DNA from: CAVYXZ01 sp965223835
Lineage (GTDB): Bacteria > Chloroflexota > Anaerolineae > Aggregatilineales > Phototrophicaceae
DNA: 64,000 nucleotides
Assembly (NCBI GenBank): GCA_965223835.1
Contig: CBDCXQ010000001.1
Location: forward strand, 1,302,001 to 1,366,000
Direction of reading: 5' to 3'
The translations under genes and the position numbers were made by a program. The notes under the pieces are model-generated. The model made no database searches, was not told where the DNA came from, and saw only the letters and a program-made list of their open reading frames with translations. The number at the start of each line of letters is the position of its first letter. The stretch's first letter is position 1. Of the stretch, positions 16,347 through 24,740 are shown one piece after another.

Positions 16347-17706
16347 GTCGGTACTGACAGCGCTGATATTGTTTTTTTTAGCGCTTCCCCTTGTCGCGCA
16401 GGATGAAAATATTTTTGGCGTCGTCGAAGGGTTCTGGTTTCCCGATGTCACGTGCGATTTGAATCCCGGCTGGGAACGGATCATTTTTGATTGGGCACAG
16501 CATCAACCAGCAGGCCCCACCGATTGGCACACGCTGAACGTAGATGATCGCTGGCTCAAGGCGGCCAATCAGTGTAATCGTGAACTTGTCGCATTATTGA
16601 AGAATACACCAGCCTGGGCAACCGATGGTCAGGCGGGGCCGGGGGTTCCGCGCGGTCTTTATCTGCCAGTTGATGACGCGGATAATGTGTGGGCCAATTT
16701 TGTGCGCCGGACTGCCGATTATTATAGTAGCCGGGGGGTACGTCGTTTTATCATCTGGAATGAACCGGATATTGACCCGGAGACTTATGGGTTTGAGTTC
16801 GCGGGTTCAGTAGCGGATTATCATCAACTGCTCAAAGTTGCCTATCTCGCCGCGAAGCAAGCGAACCCCACCGCTGCAATTCATCTGGCAGGCACAACCT
16901 ATTGGCATGATGTCAATGAAGGTCAGCGTCTGTATATGGATCGACTGCTGGAAAGCATCACCAGCGACACGGATGCGGCTGCGAATGACTATTTTTTTGA
17001 TGTTTTCAGCCTGCACATTTATTTCCGCACGGATACAGTTTATGATATTACGCTTGAAGCGCAGAAATTATTGGCGGCCTATGGCCTCGATGACAAGCGT
17101 ATCTGGGTGAATGAGACCAACGCAGCGCCCACCGATGATCCCTTGTGGCCGGTGGAACGCCCGGTGTATCAGCTTGATCTGGATCAACAGGCGTCGTTTT
17201 TGCTGCAGGCAGCGGCACTGGGGCAAGCGGCGGGCGTTGACCGGATGGCGGTCTATAAATTGTACGATCAGCAATTGCCAGCCGGTGGTGAGTCATTTGG
17301 AATTTTGAGTCCGGCGAATCAAGCGCCACGCCCGGCATTTACAACCTGGCAAACCGTCATTCGTTATCTGAATGGTGTCGGGCAAGCGCAACGAGCCAGT
17401 ACAGAACAGGTCGATGTTGTGCGGCTGAGCCATCGTGATGGACATGAAACATTCGTCATGTGGGCACGGACAGCAAGTGAGGCTCAGGTTACGGTCAGTG
17501 CTACCGTCGACAAAGCGCAATTGATTGACCAGTATGGTAATATGACAATTGTCCGACCGGTCAATGGGGCCTATACGGTGCCTTTACCCGCCGCGATTTG
17601 CAATGATGTTGATGGTTGTCCGGTAGGTGGTGCAACTTATATGTTGGTGCAGCCTGGTGGTGAAATGAGTGTGATGGTAAACGGCGCTCAAATGAATTTT
17701 GAGTAG
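16333..17706 (+). CDS. Secreted clan GH-A glycosidase-like protein
   Basis: 457 residues. A signal peptide (MAGRKSVLTALILFFLALPLVAQ, cleavage after about 22) leads into a TIM-barrel-like protein. RFIIWNEPDI carries the Asn-Glu pair typical of the acid/base strand of clan GH-A, and RIWVNETN near residue 255-262 carries a second Glu in the position of the nucleophile. A C-terminal beta domain follows (from about 350). The frame is open upstream to 16243, but ATG 16333 is the only start placing the signal peptide at the N-terminus, overlapping recJ by 14 nt. The polysaccharide target is unknown. Confidence 0.82.
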   Translation: MAGRKSVLTALILFFLALPLVAQDENIFGVVEGFWFPDVTCDLNPGWERIIFDWAQHQPAGPTDWHTLNVDDRWLKAANQCNRELVALLKNTPAWATDGQAGPGVPRGLYLPVDDADNVWANFVRRTADYYSSRGVRRFIIWNEPDIDPETYGFEFAGSVADYHQLLKVAYLAAKQANPTAAIHLAGTTYWHDVNEGQRLYMDRLLESITSDTDAAANDYFFDVFSLHIYFRTDTVYDITLEAQKLLAAYGLDDKRIWVNETNAAPTDDPLWPVERPVYQLDLDQQASFLLQAAALGQAAGVDRMAVYKLYDQQLPAGGESFGILSPANQAPRPAFTTWQTVIRYLNGVGQAQRASTEQVDVVRLSHRDGHETFVMWARTASEAQVTVSATVDKAQLIDQYGNMTIVRPVNGAYTVPLPAAICNDVDGCPVGGATYMLVQPGGEMSVMVNGAQMNFE

Positions 17707-17715
17707 GAGAGTTTA

Positions 17716-18726
17716 ATGGAAGCAGAACAAGCAAAACCCCAGCGTGAGATCAAATTCAACTATGGCGGTCAGGCTGTGATTGAGGGCGTGATGATGCGCG
17801 GGGCGCACTCGGCAGCGGTCGCCGTTCGTAATCCCCAGGGCGAAATTGTATTTCACGAAACTGCCCTCAGCCGCACATTGTACCGGGGTCGTATCATTAA
17901 GACTCCGTTCGTGCGCGGCGTTATCGGCCTGTGGGATGCGCTGGGATTGGGGACACGGGCGCTCATGTGGGCGGCAGATGTGGCAGTTGGTGAAGACGAA
18001 GATGTCGACTTTAACGGCCCCATTGGTTGGGCCACCATTGCCTTTTCATTGCTCCTGGGCATTGGGATTTTTTTCCTCGTGCCAACTTTGGGCGCTGCCG
18101 GGATTGGCAATGTATTGGGTCTCACCCCGGATGGCGCGGCCCCGATTGGGTTCAATGCATTTATTGTAAACTTGATCGAGGGCGCGATTCAGATCGGCTT
18201 GTTAATCGGCTATATCTGGGCGATCGGTCGCATCCCGGATGTCAAACGGCTGTTTGGTTATCATGGTGCGGAACATAAGACGATTAATGCCTATGAAGCC
18301 GGTGCCGACCTCACCCCCGAAATCGTCGCGCAATATCCAATCGAACACCCGCGCTGTGGGACAGCGTTTCTGCTGACGGTTGCGTTTGTCAGCGTATTCG
18401 TATTTTCGTTACTGGGCCGCCCGCCGTTACCACTTTTGATTTTATCGCGGGTGATTTTTATCCCGATTATTGCCGGGATCGCCTACGAAGTGATTCAATT
18501 TTCCGCACGAAATATGCATCGGCCCCTAATACGCATGATGGTCCAGCCTAATCTGGCACTGCAACACCTGACGACGCGCCAACCGGACCTGCATATGATC
18601 GAAGTCGCGATTGTGTCGTTTGAGCGCGTGCTGGTTTCAGAAGGTATTTTGGCTGAAGAAGAAGCAGTTATCCCGGAGCCGCGCCCGGAAGCGGTCTCGC
18701 CGACGCTAGCTGCCAGCGGTGATTAA
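17716..18726 (+). CDS. DUF1385 (YqhQ-like) membrane protein
   Basis: 336 residues. The N-terminal NYGGQAVIEGVMMRG is the DUF1385 signature, and FGYHGAEHKTINAYE plus HPRCGTAFLLTV are the other conserved blocks. About four hydrophobic helices lie near 95-125, 145-175, 210-235 and 240-260. The family is predicted to be a metal-dependent membrane enzyme, but its function is not established. GGAG lies before ATG 17716, 9 nt after the glycosidase-like gene. The end overlaps the opposing gene by 21 nt. Confidence 0.93.
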   Translation: MEAEQAKPQREIKFNYGGQAVIEGVMMRGAHSAAVAVRNPQGEIVFHETALSRTLYRGRIIKTPFVRGVIGLWDALGLGTRALMWAADVAVGEDEDVDFNGPIGWATIAFSLLLGIGIFFLVPTLGAAGIGNVLGLTPDGAAPIGFNAFIVNLIEGAIQIGLLIGYIWAIGRIPDVKRLFGYHGAEHKTINAYEAGADLTPEIVAQYPIEHPRCGTAFLLTVAFVSVFVFSLLGRPPLPLLILSRVIFIPIIAGIAYEVIQFSARNMHRPLIRMMVQPNLALQHLTTRQPDLHMIEVAIVSFERVLVSEGILAEEEAVIPEPRPEAVSPTLAASGD

Positions 18727-19587
18727 GCGAAATTCTTCCAGGAGCGCTTGTTTGTCGTTAAAACAACTGGTGTAGATGGCGGTGTCCGTCAGGATATTTT
18801 CCAGGCGGGCACTATGCGTTTTTCCCGCAGTAGTATATTGCAGATCCCATAGATCGTCGGCGACCGAGTTGATGGTATCGAAGCGGATGTCGTTTATGGC
18901 GGTGAGGCCGCGTTCCGAGCGGAGTAAATAGTCGGCAGCTTGCAATGGTTTATCCAGGCCAACGCGACCGCGTAGATAATGTAAGCTGAGGTGACCGGTG
19001 CGCTGCTGTTCAACCAATGCAGTGACGGCTTCAGGTTCGATTCGCCCATAGCACACACCCTCCGGGAAAAATATGGCCGTTGGCGCAAAGCGGTGCCCAC
19101 CCAGATGACTGCACTGCCAGGCCTGTGCGCCGACCTGTTCGCGCAGAGCCTGATAAATTTTGAGACCAAATTTGGCACAGCATATGTCCCGCTTGGCGTT
19201 GGTACAGATCAGATAAAGTGGGTCAGTAGTGCGCTGATCGGCAGCCGGGGTGCTGAAATCCAGCGTGAGCAACTCGTCATACGATGTGAGTTGGTAAGCA
19301 TACAGCGCTTCTGCGCCCGGTTCGGTTTTGGCGATAAAAAACCGGATTCCTTCGTGCTGTGGTTGTTGTTGGCGGATCAACAGAATATTGGCAGCGGGAG
19401 TTGCCTCTAGGAAAGCTGAAATATGTTGTTTGACGGCTGGTTCAAGTTTGCTCTCCGGGAATGCCTTTGCTCCCCAGGGTTGATGGTATTCCAGCAGGAG
19501 CCAGGTCGTTTTGTATGGTGCGGAGCCGAAAAGCTGTTCACCTTGAGTGGCTGAGAGTTCTGAGCAAAAATAATCAGTCGCTGCCAT
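18706..19587 (-). CDS. Sucrase/ferredoxin-like (Suc_Fer-like) protein
   Basis: 293 residues. A thioredoxin-like ferredoxin core is marked by LICTNAKRDICCAKFG and CSHLGGHRFAPTAIFFPEG; the Cys and His residues are those expected to hold a [2Fe-2S] cluster in this family. The enzymatic role is not known. The frame is open to 19638, but ATG 19587 gives the family-like start ATDYFCSELS and a 14-nt overlap with the end of the TIR gene. It is the last gene of the same-strand block containing the toxin-antitoxin-like pair and the TIR protein. A redox role is plausible but inferred. Confidence 0.85.
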   Translation of the reverse strand: MAATDYFCSELSATQGEQLFGSAPYKTTWLLLEYHQPWGAKAFPESKLEPAVKQHISAFLEATPAANILLIRQQQPQHEGIRFFIAKTEPGAEALYAYQLTSYDELLTLDFSTPAADQRTTDPLYLICTNAKRDICCAKFGLKIYQALREQVGAQAWQCSHLGGHRFAPTAIFFPEGVCYGRIEPEAVTALVEQQRTGHLSLHYLRGRVGLDKPLQAADYLLRSERGLTAINDIRFDTINSVADDLWDLQYTTAGKTHSARLENILTDTAIYTSCFNDKQALLEEFRLITAGS

Positions 19588-21241
19588 GAGTGTCCTCGAT
19601 ATTGAGTTGTTCCAGTCGTTGTTGCAAATGGTGGTCAATCGCCTGGGTCAGATATTCTAGCGATTCTTTGTAGTCGATTTCGCTCGTGAAGTCAATATCC
19701 GACCCTTTCGCCAACCCATAAAACCGTTCTTCGATACTCGTGGGGCGGCATTCAACCGGGATGATCGGACGGTCATAAATCTCGGCCCAGCGAATTTCTT
19801 CTTCAATATGCTTCGATTTCATGGAATCGGGCGACAGGATGATTAAGAACACTTTGGTGTGATAGATCGCACTGCGGATTTCATTGCCAAAGGGTAGGCC
19901 GGGCGCGTCTTTAGCATACCACCATACAGCATAGCCCAATGCTTCGAGATCTTCCACCAGGATGCGCACCCACTCTTTGTCTTTCTCCGAGCTGGAAGTG
20001 AAAATCTGGTAATCTTCCAGCAGCATTTTCGGCAGTACCGTTTGCGGTTGACCGGGCGTGCCACTATGGTGATGCGCCGCGCGCGGACGGGGGCGCTGGG
20101 CTGAAGTCCCGGTTCGACTCAATACCAGGGTTGTGACTGAAATGCCGAGCGCGACGGCTGCTAGAATGCCGATCAAAAAGACGGTGGTGTCGTTATTATC
20201 ACTTGTGAGTCCGATGAGTAATGCAGCTTCCGCTGGAGAAAGCTGGCTGTTTTCTGTGGCAATTGCCGCCGCAACTGTACCCTCCACCTGGGCTGCGATC
20301 TCAGTTACCTTGACAAGTTCCTGAAAGGCCACATTGGTCGCACGTTGAATGATGGCTGTCGCAGTCATATCAGCATTACGGAACATGGCTTGATTCGTAG
20401 CCCGCTCGATTATCGCCGTTGCAGTTCGGTTCATGCTTTCAATGCTATCGGATGTAGGGGTTGAAACCGCTCCCATTGCCGACTCGGTAGGCTGCAAGGT
20501 GGGTGATTGAGGAACTTCAGTAACTGATTCGGGTCCTTCGTCAGGGATAGTCGGTGTAGCCGTTTGATTGGCAGCAATTGCTGTTACCTGTAACCAGAAT
20601 TCGGTGCCATCTAATTGCTGAGTTTCCGTACCATCGAGCGTAATTTCCAAATTGCTCACCACATTGCTGAAGACGTTACCGACTGTTGGTGCCAGCGATG
20701 CAAGCGAGAAAATTATGACGGTGGCGAGTAATACGATCACAATCAAGCTGATGATGACAATCCGCAATGTGCCTCGTTTGGGGGTTGCTCTCTGCGCCAT
20801 CGGCATCGCAGCAGTTGCGGCGTCGGCAACGCGTGTTGGCTCAGACTGCCGGATTTGCAATGAAGCGGTGCTGGCATCAACGGCATTCACGAGGCGGTTT
20901 AGGAAACTGTCCCAATCACCGGCGGCATTGACGACTTGATGATTGGCGAGGGAGGCCGGTATCGTTGTTGGCTCCAGTATCACCGGAATGATTGGCTTGC
21001 CAGCCGCCCGGGCGATTTCAATTTCATTGTGAATTGTGCGGTTCTGAGCCGCCGGACTGAGCAAGGTGATGAACACCTCGGCTTCACGAATGGCCGTCTC
21101 GATCTGATCCGACCAGCGCGTGCCGGGGGCTAAATCTGCCGTGTCTATCCAGAGGGTGTAGCCGCGCTGCTGCAAATCCTGAACCAGCCGTTGGGCGATT
21201 TCGGCATTCTGGCGACTGTAGCTGAGATAAACGTAACCCAT
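19574..21241 (-). CDS. Membrane protein with a TIR domain at each end
   Basis: 555 residues. TIR domain 1 (1-130: YVYLSYSRQN, LLSPAAQNRTIHNEIEIAR, with Glu73 in the position of the NADase Glu), a membrane helix (about 158-182), a Thr/Ala/Gln-rich loop (183-350) with two ATAII-RATN repeats, a second helix (352-375), and TIR domain 2 (about 405-540: IFTSSSEKD, LSPDSMKSKHIEEEI). With cytoplasmic TIR domains the loop lies outside the membrane. ATG 21241 has AAGGA 5 nt upstream and leaves 8 nt after vapC; the frame is open to 21277. The segment after helix 1 (TVGNVFSNVVSNL) matches the Flp pilin encoded at 50024. Bacterial TIR domains often cleave NAD or make signalling nucleotides; activity here is untested. 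Confidence 0.88.
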   Translation of the reverse strand: MGYVYLSYSRQNAEIAQRLVQDLQQRGYTLWIDTADLAPGTRWSDQIETAIREAEVFITLLSPAAQNRTIHNEIEIARAAGKPIIPVILEPTTIPASLANHQVVNAAGDWDSFLNRLVNAVDASTASLQIRQSEPTRVADAATAAMPMAQRATPKRGTLRIVIISLIVIVLLATVIIFSLASLAPTVGNVFSNVVSNLEITLDGTETQQLDGTEFWLQVTAIAANQTATPTIPDEGPESVTEVPQSPTLQPTESAMGAVSTPTSDSIESMNRTATAIIERATNQAMFRNADMTATAIIQRATNVAFQELVKVTEIAAQVEGTVAAAIATENSQLSPAEAALLIGLTSDNNDTTVFLIGILAAVALGISVTTLVLSRTGTSAQRPRPRAAHHHSGTPGQPQTVLPKMLLEDYQIFTSSSEKDKEWVRILVEDLEALGYAVWWYAKDAPGLPFGNEIRSAIYHTKVFLIILSPDSMKSKHIEEEIRWAEIYDRPIIPVECRPTSIEERFYGLAKGSDIDFTSEIDYKESLEYLTQAIDHHLQQRLEQLNIEDTHGSD

Positions 21242-21249
21242 CGTGATCC

Positions 21250-21675
21250 TTACGGCAACAGTTCCAGATAATCGCAATGTGCCGGTCGAAAAATCACAAA
21301 ATCACGGCGATCAAAGGTGCAGATCATCGTAATGTTCAGTCGTTCGGATAGGGACATGATGCAGCAATCCACAAAGTCGAACTGTGCGTCACCATATGTT
21401 GATCTGATTTCGCTGACGCGAGTAAGGTCCGACTGGTTAATAGTGACTAATTCTGCATCGGACTGAGCCAACACCGAGAGGAATGTGGCGGCAGAATAAT
21501 GGACGAATCTTTGTAGCAAATAAGTGACTTCAGGTAGAATTACAATGGGTACGACACGTCGATTCAGGTTAAGTTGAGCGAATTTCAGAGCTTGTGCGTG
21601 ATATTTATCTGCCGGATCAGCCAGAGCATATAAAAAACTGCTGTCTACCAGTAGCTTATTCGCCTGGTTTGTCAT
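21250..21675 (-). CDS. PIN-domain ribonuclease, VapC-type toxin
   Basis: 141 residues. The PIN-fold acidic residues are present: LLVDSSFLYAL at the N-terminus, LPEV near 48, FDFVDCCIM near 99-104 and TFDRRDF near 120. VapC toxins cleave tRNA or rRNA. The start overlaps the upstream antitoxin-like gene by 20 nt, the usual VapBC arrangement. Unusually, the TIR gene begins only 8 nt downstream, which ties the pair to it transcriptionally. Confidence 0.85.
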   Translation of the reverse strand: MTNQANKLLVDSSFLYALADPADKYHAQALKFAQLNLNRRVVPIVILPEVTYLLQRFVHYSAATFLSVLAQSDAELVTINQSDLTRVSEIRSTYGDAQFDFVDCCIMSLSERLNITMICTFDRRDFVIFRPAHCDYLELLP

Positions 21676-21979
21676 CTTCTTGATAATCCCGGTGTTCCAT
21701 CAGGTGATCAGCATAAGACTGTGCGAGGATGTCTCGACTACGTTCAGCAATGTCGCCCTCCTCGGAACTTAACCCTAATTTCAAAGCAGCCTGAGCAATC
21801 AGCAGGAAAGGGTCCTTTGTTGCTGAATTTGGCGGCGTTGTCGCCATCACATCTGAAGGCTGTGACAATAAAAAGCGCCGCAATAGGCTGTTAGCAAGTT
21901 GTTCGGCTGATTGACCCTCGCGTTCGGCAATAATGCGCAGTGCTGCGATTACATCATCATCTATTGGTAAATCAGTCAT
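21656..21979 (-). CDS. Ribbon-helix-helix-like antitoxin (VapB-type)
   Basis: 107 residues. The N-terminal LPIDDDVIAALRIIAEREGQ resembles a CopG/Arc ribbon-helix-helix segment followed by helices; the C-terminal half is acidic and probably wraps around the toxin. The frame is open to 22000, but ATG 21979 gives the RHH-like start. It overlaps vapC by 20 nt and starts 40 nt after the mutS stop, on the same strand. TACAAT at 22017-22012 (minus) could serve as a -10 but has no good -35, so read-through from mutS is possible. Confidence 0.7.
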   Translation of the reverse strand: MTDLPIDDDVIAALRIIAEREGQSAEQLANSLLRRFLLSQPSDVMATTPPNSATKDPFLLIAQAALKLGLSSEEGDIAERSRDILAQSYADHLMEHRDYQEDDKPGE

Positions 21980-22019
21980 CAATCCATGCCTTTGGCCCAA
22001 CTGTTATCGCTATTGTAAC

Positions 22020-24638
22020 CTAATTCTCGGCCATCCGTTTGAGTTCATACAGTTTTGTGAGCGCTTCCAATGGGCTGAGTTCATCGACCACCAGTTGCTG
22101 GAGGGCCGTGAGGGCCGGGTTGGGTTCAGCCTCGAAGAAACTTAATTGCTGCGGTCCATCCGAATGCTGGTTTTGACTGCCCTGCAATTTGAAGTCACTG
22201 CCTTCCGCTTCGAGTTGGGCCAGCAGTTCACGGGCGCGTTCGACAACCGGGCGGGGCATGCCAGCGATCTGGGCCACATGTACCCCATAACTGCGGTCGG
22301 CACCGCCGGGGACGACCCGATGCAAGAACACGATGTCATCGCCTTCTTCGGCAACCGCGACATTAAAATTACTGGTGCGTGGTAGGATTTCTGGCAGTTC
22401 GGTCAATTCATGGTAATGGGTGGCGAACAGGGTGCGACAGTCGAGGCGTGGGCTGTTGTGGATATATTCGATGACCGCACGGGCAATCGCCAGACCATCA
22501 TAGGTCGATGTGCCTCGTCCGACTTCATCCAGAATAATTAAGCTACGTTCCGTGCTGCCCGATAAGATGCGGGCGGTTTCCACCATTTCGACCATAAACG
22601 TGCTTTGCCCGGCGTGGATTTCATCCTGGGCACCGATGCGGGCGAAGATGCGGTCCACCAGGCCAATGGTCGCTTCGTCGGCGGGGACAAAACTGCCGAT
22701 TTGCGCCATGAGCGTAATCAACGCCACTTGGCGGATATACGTCGATTTCCCGGACATATTCGGCCCGGTAATGATGTGGACGCGGTTTTCCTGGTCAAAC
22801 TGCGTATTGTTAGGAACATAGCGCACACCACCAGCCAGCAATTTCTCAACGACCGGGTGGCGACCATCCGTGATATACATCACGTCATCGGCTGTGAGTT
22901 GTGGGCGAATATAACCTTCACGCACTGCGATTTCGGCCAACGATAAAAATGCATCCAAATGTGCCAGGGCGCGGGCGGTGTTAATGAGGCGGCTGGCGGA
23001 TTGACCCAGGTTCTGGCACAATTGCTCAAATAATTGGCGCTCAATCGCGAGAATTTGTTCCTCAGCATTAAGAACCAGCGTTTCATATTCCTTCAGTTCA
23101 GGCGTAATATAACGCTCGGCATTGACCAGGGTTTGCTTACGGATGTAATCGTCGGGCACATTGTCTGCCTGGGTTTTGGATACTTCGATATAGTAGCCAA
23201 AAACTTTGTTATAGCTGACCTTCAGCTTGGCAATGCCGGTACGTTCACGTTCCACCGCTTCCAGGTTGGCGATCCATTCGCGGGCGTGGCGGGTGGAATC
23301 CAGAACCTCATCGAGTTCAGCGGCATAGCCTGGACGGATGACGCCGATATTATTGAGCGTTGCTGGCGGCTCCTCCGTCAGCGCCTGACCGATATGATCG
23401 TAGACTTCCTGACATGGGTCGAGTCGTTCCACCAGGGCCTTTAGCGGCGACAGCGGCATAATGAGTTGGGTGATGGGCGGAATCATGCCCAGGCTGTCGC
23501 GCAGTGCCAGTAACTCACGTGGTCCGGCTTTACCGATGAGTAGACGGTTAGTGAGCCGCTCAATATCGGCCACGTTTTGCAGTGCCGCATGTAATTCTTC
23601 GCGAACGGCGGCATCATTCGTCAGGGCTTCAACAGCGTCCAACCGTGCATTGAGACGGTCCAGTTCCAGCAGCGGTTGATTTATCCACGTTCGCAGCAGG
23701 CGTGCACCCATTGCGGTCACCGTGCGGTCGATTACATCAAGCAAACTGCCGCGTTTTGTCCGTCCCCGTAGTGTTTCCGTGAGCTCCAGGTTGCGACGGG
23801 TGAATTGATCCAGCACCATAAAACTGGCGGTCGAATAAGCGCGGATGCTGGTCAGTTGGGCCAGGCTGTTGCGCTGGGTGTCGCGCAAGTAAAACAATAT
23901 TGCCCCCGCAGCACCGACGCTATGGGGTATCTCGCTGAGGCCAAATCCCGCTAACGTTCGAGTTCGAAAATGCCCGGTTAAGATTTGTTCAGCAGTCGCG
24001 TGTTCATAACGCCAATCAGCCACTGGACTCAGGTGAATATCGTTAGGCAGGGAGACGCCGCGCTCTACCCAGCTTTCGGGCATAATCACTTCACGGGGAT
24101 TCAGCCGGGCCAATTCTTCCAGTACAAGCACGGCAGTGTTTTGACCGCGCAATTGCGTGGCAGCGAACTCACCGGTGGTGATGTCGACATAGGCGATGCC
24201 CGCCTCTTGCCAGTGCCCGGTTTCCGGGTCGCCCACTGGCAGCAACGACAGTAAATAGCTAGCCTGCTTTTCAGGTAGCAGCTCTGGTTCGATCACCGTG
24301 CCGGGCGTAATTACGCGGGTTACTTCGCGTTCGACAATTCCTTTGCCACTGGGTTCGGATACCTGGTCACAGACAGCCACATGATAACCGCGCTCAATCA
24401 GACGCGAGATGTAATTTTCCAGCGCATGGTGCGGCACTCCGGCCATCGGAATCCGCGAGTTGTTGTTGCCAGGGCTGGTGGGGCGGCTGGTCAGGGTGAT
24501 GTCAAGTTCGCGGGCGGCTGTTTCGGCATCGGCATCGAAAGTTTCATAGAAATCACCCAGCCGGAAAAAGAGAATACAATCAGGATATTCGGCCTTGATG
24601 TCCAAATATTGCTGGCGCAAGGGCGTGACTTTCGCCAT
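22020..24638 (-). CDS. mutS: DNA mismatch recognition ATPase MutS
   Basis: 872 residues, full length. The N-terminal mismatch-binding domain carries FRLGDFYETF (the Phe-x-Glu wedge). Connector, lever and clamp domains follow, then the ATPase with GPNMSGKST near 622 and DEVGRGTSTYDGLAIA. It recognises mispaired bases and recruits MutL, which is not in this window. An extended -10 lies at 24704-24696. A Gln/Ser-rich linker and a C-terminal helical dimerisation region (LTALQQLVVDELSPLEALTKLYEL) complete the protein. Confidence 0.98.
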   Translation of the reverse strand: MAKVTPLRQQYLDIKAEYPDCILFFRLGDFYETFDADAETAARELDITLTSRPTSPGNNNSRIPMAGVPHHALENYISRLIERGYHVAVCDQVSEPSGKGIVEREVTRVITPGTVIEPELLPEKQASYLLSLLPVGDPETGHWQEAGIAYVDITTGEFAATQLRGQNTAVLVLEELARLNPREVIMPESWVERGVSLPNDIHLSPVADWRYEHATAEQILTGHFRTRTLAGFGLSEIPHSVGAAGAILFYLRDTQRNSLAQLTSIRAYSTASFMVLDQFTRRNLELTETLRGRTKRGSLLDVIDRTVTAMGARLLRTWINQPLLELDRLNARLDAVEALTNDAAVREELHAALQNVADIERLTNRLLIGKAGPRELLALRDSLGMIPPITQLIMPLSPLKALVERLDPCQEVYDHIGQALTEEPPATLNNIGVIRPGYAAELDEVLDSTRHAREWIANLEAVERERTGIAKLKVSYNKVFGYYIEVSKTQADNVPDDYIRKQTLVNAERYITPELKEYETLVLNAEEQILAIERQLFEQLCQNLGQSASRLINTARALAHLDAFLSLAEIAVREGYIRPQLTADDVMYITDGRHPVVEKLLAGGVRYVPNNTQFDQENRVHIITGPNMSGKSTYIRQVALITLMAQIGSFVPADEATIGLVDRIFARIGAQDEIHAGQSTFMVEMVETARILSGSTERSLIILDEVGRGTSTYDGLAIARAVIEYIHNSPRLDCRTLFATHYHELTELPEILPRTSNFNVAVAEEGDDIVFLHRVVPGGADRSYGVHVAQIAGMPRPVVERARELLAQLEAEGSDFKLQGSQNQHSDGPQQLSFFEAEPNPALTALQQLVVDELSPLEALTKLYELKRMAEN

Positions 24639-24695
24639 GTGGTTATTCCTAAGTTAAAATTCAGAGCGTAACACGATGCGTCAATTTATTTTAAT

Positions 24696-24704
24696 ATTTT
24701 AGCA
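24696..24704 (-). promoter_or_regulatory. mutS promoter, extended -10
   Basis: On the minus strand, TGC TAAAAT (24704-24696): an extended -10 with five of six matches to TATAAT. Predicted start near 24689, about 50 nt before the mutS ATG. No clear -35. Confidence 0.5.
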
Positions 24705-24740
24705 TGTCTATGGTACCCGACAAGGCAAGGACACGATGTG

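Noticed and set aside
20133..21133. Plus-strand frames opposite the TIR gene
   Set aside because: Repeat-rich Ala/Thr coding on the minus strand produces them; no Shine-Dalgarno or motif was found.
22605..24254. Several plus-strand frames of 70-136 codons opposite mutS
   Set aside because: mutS is full length with all motifs on the minus strand; these frames have no independent start signals or motifs.
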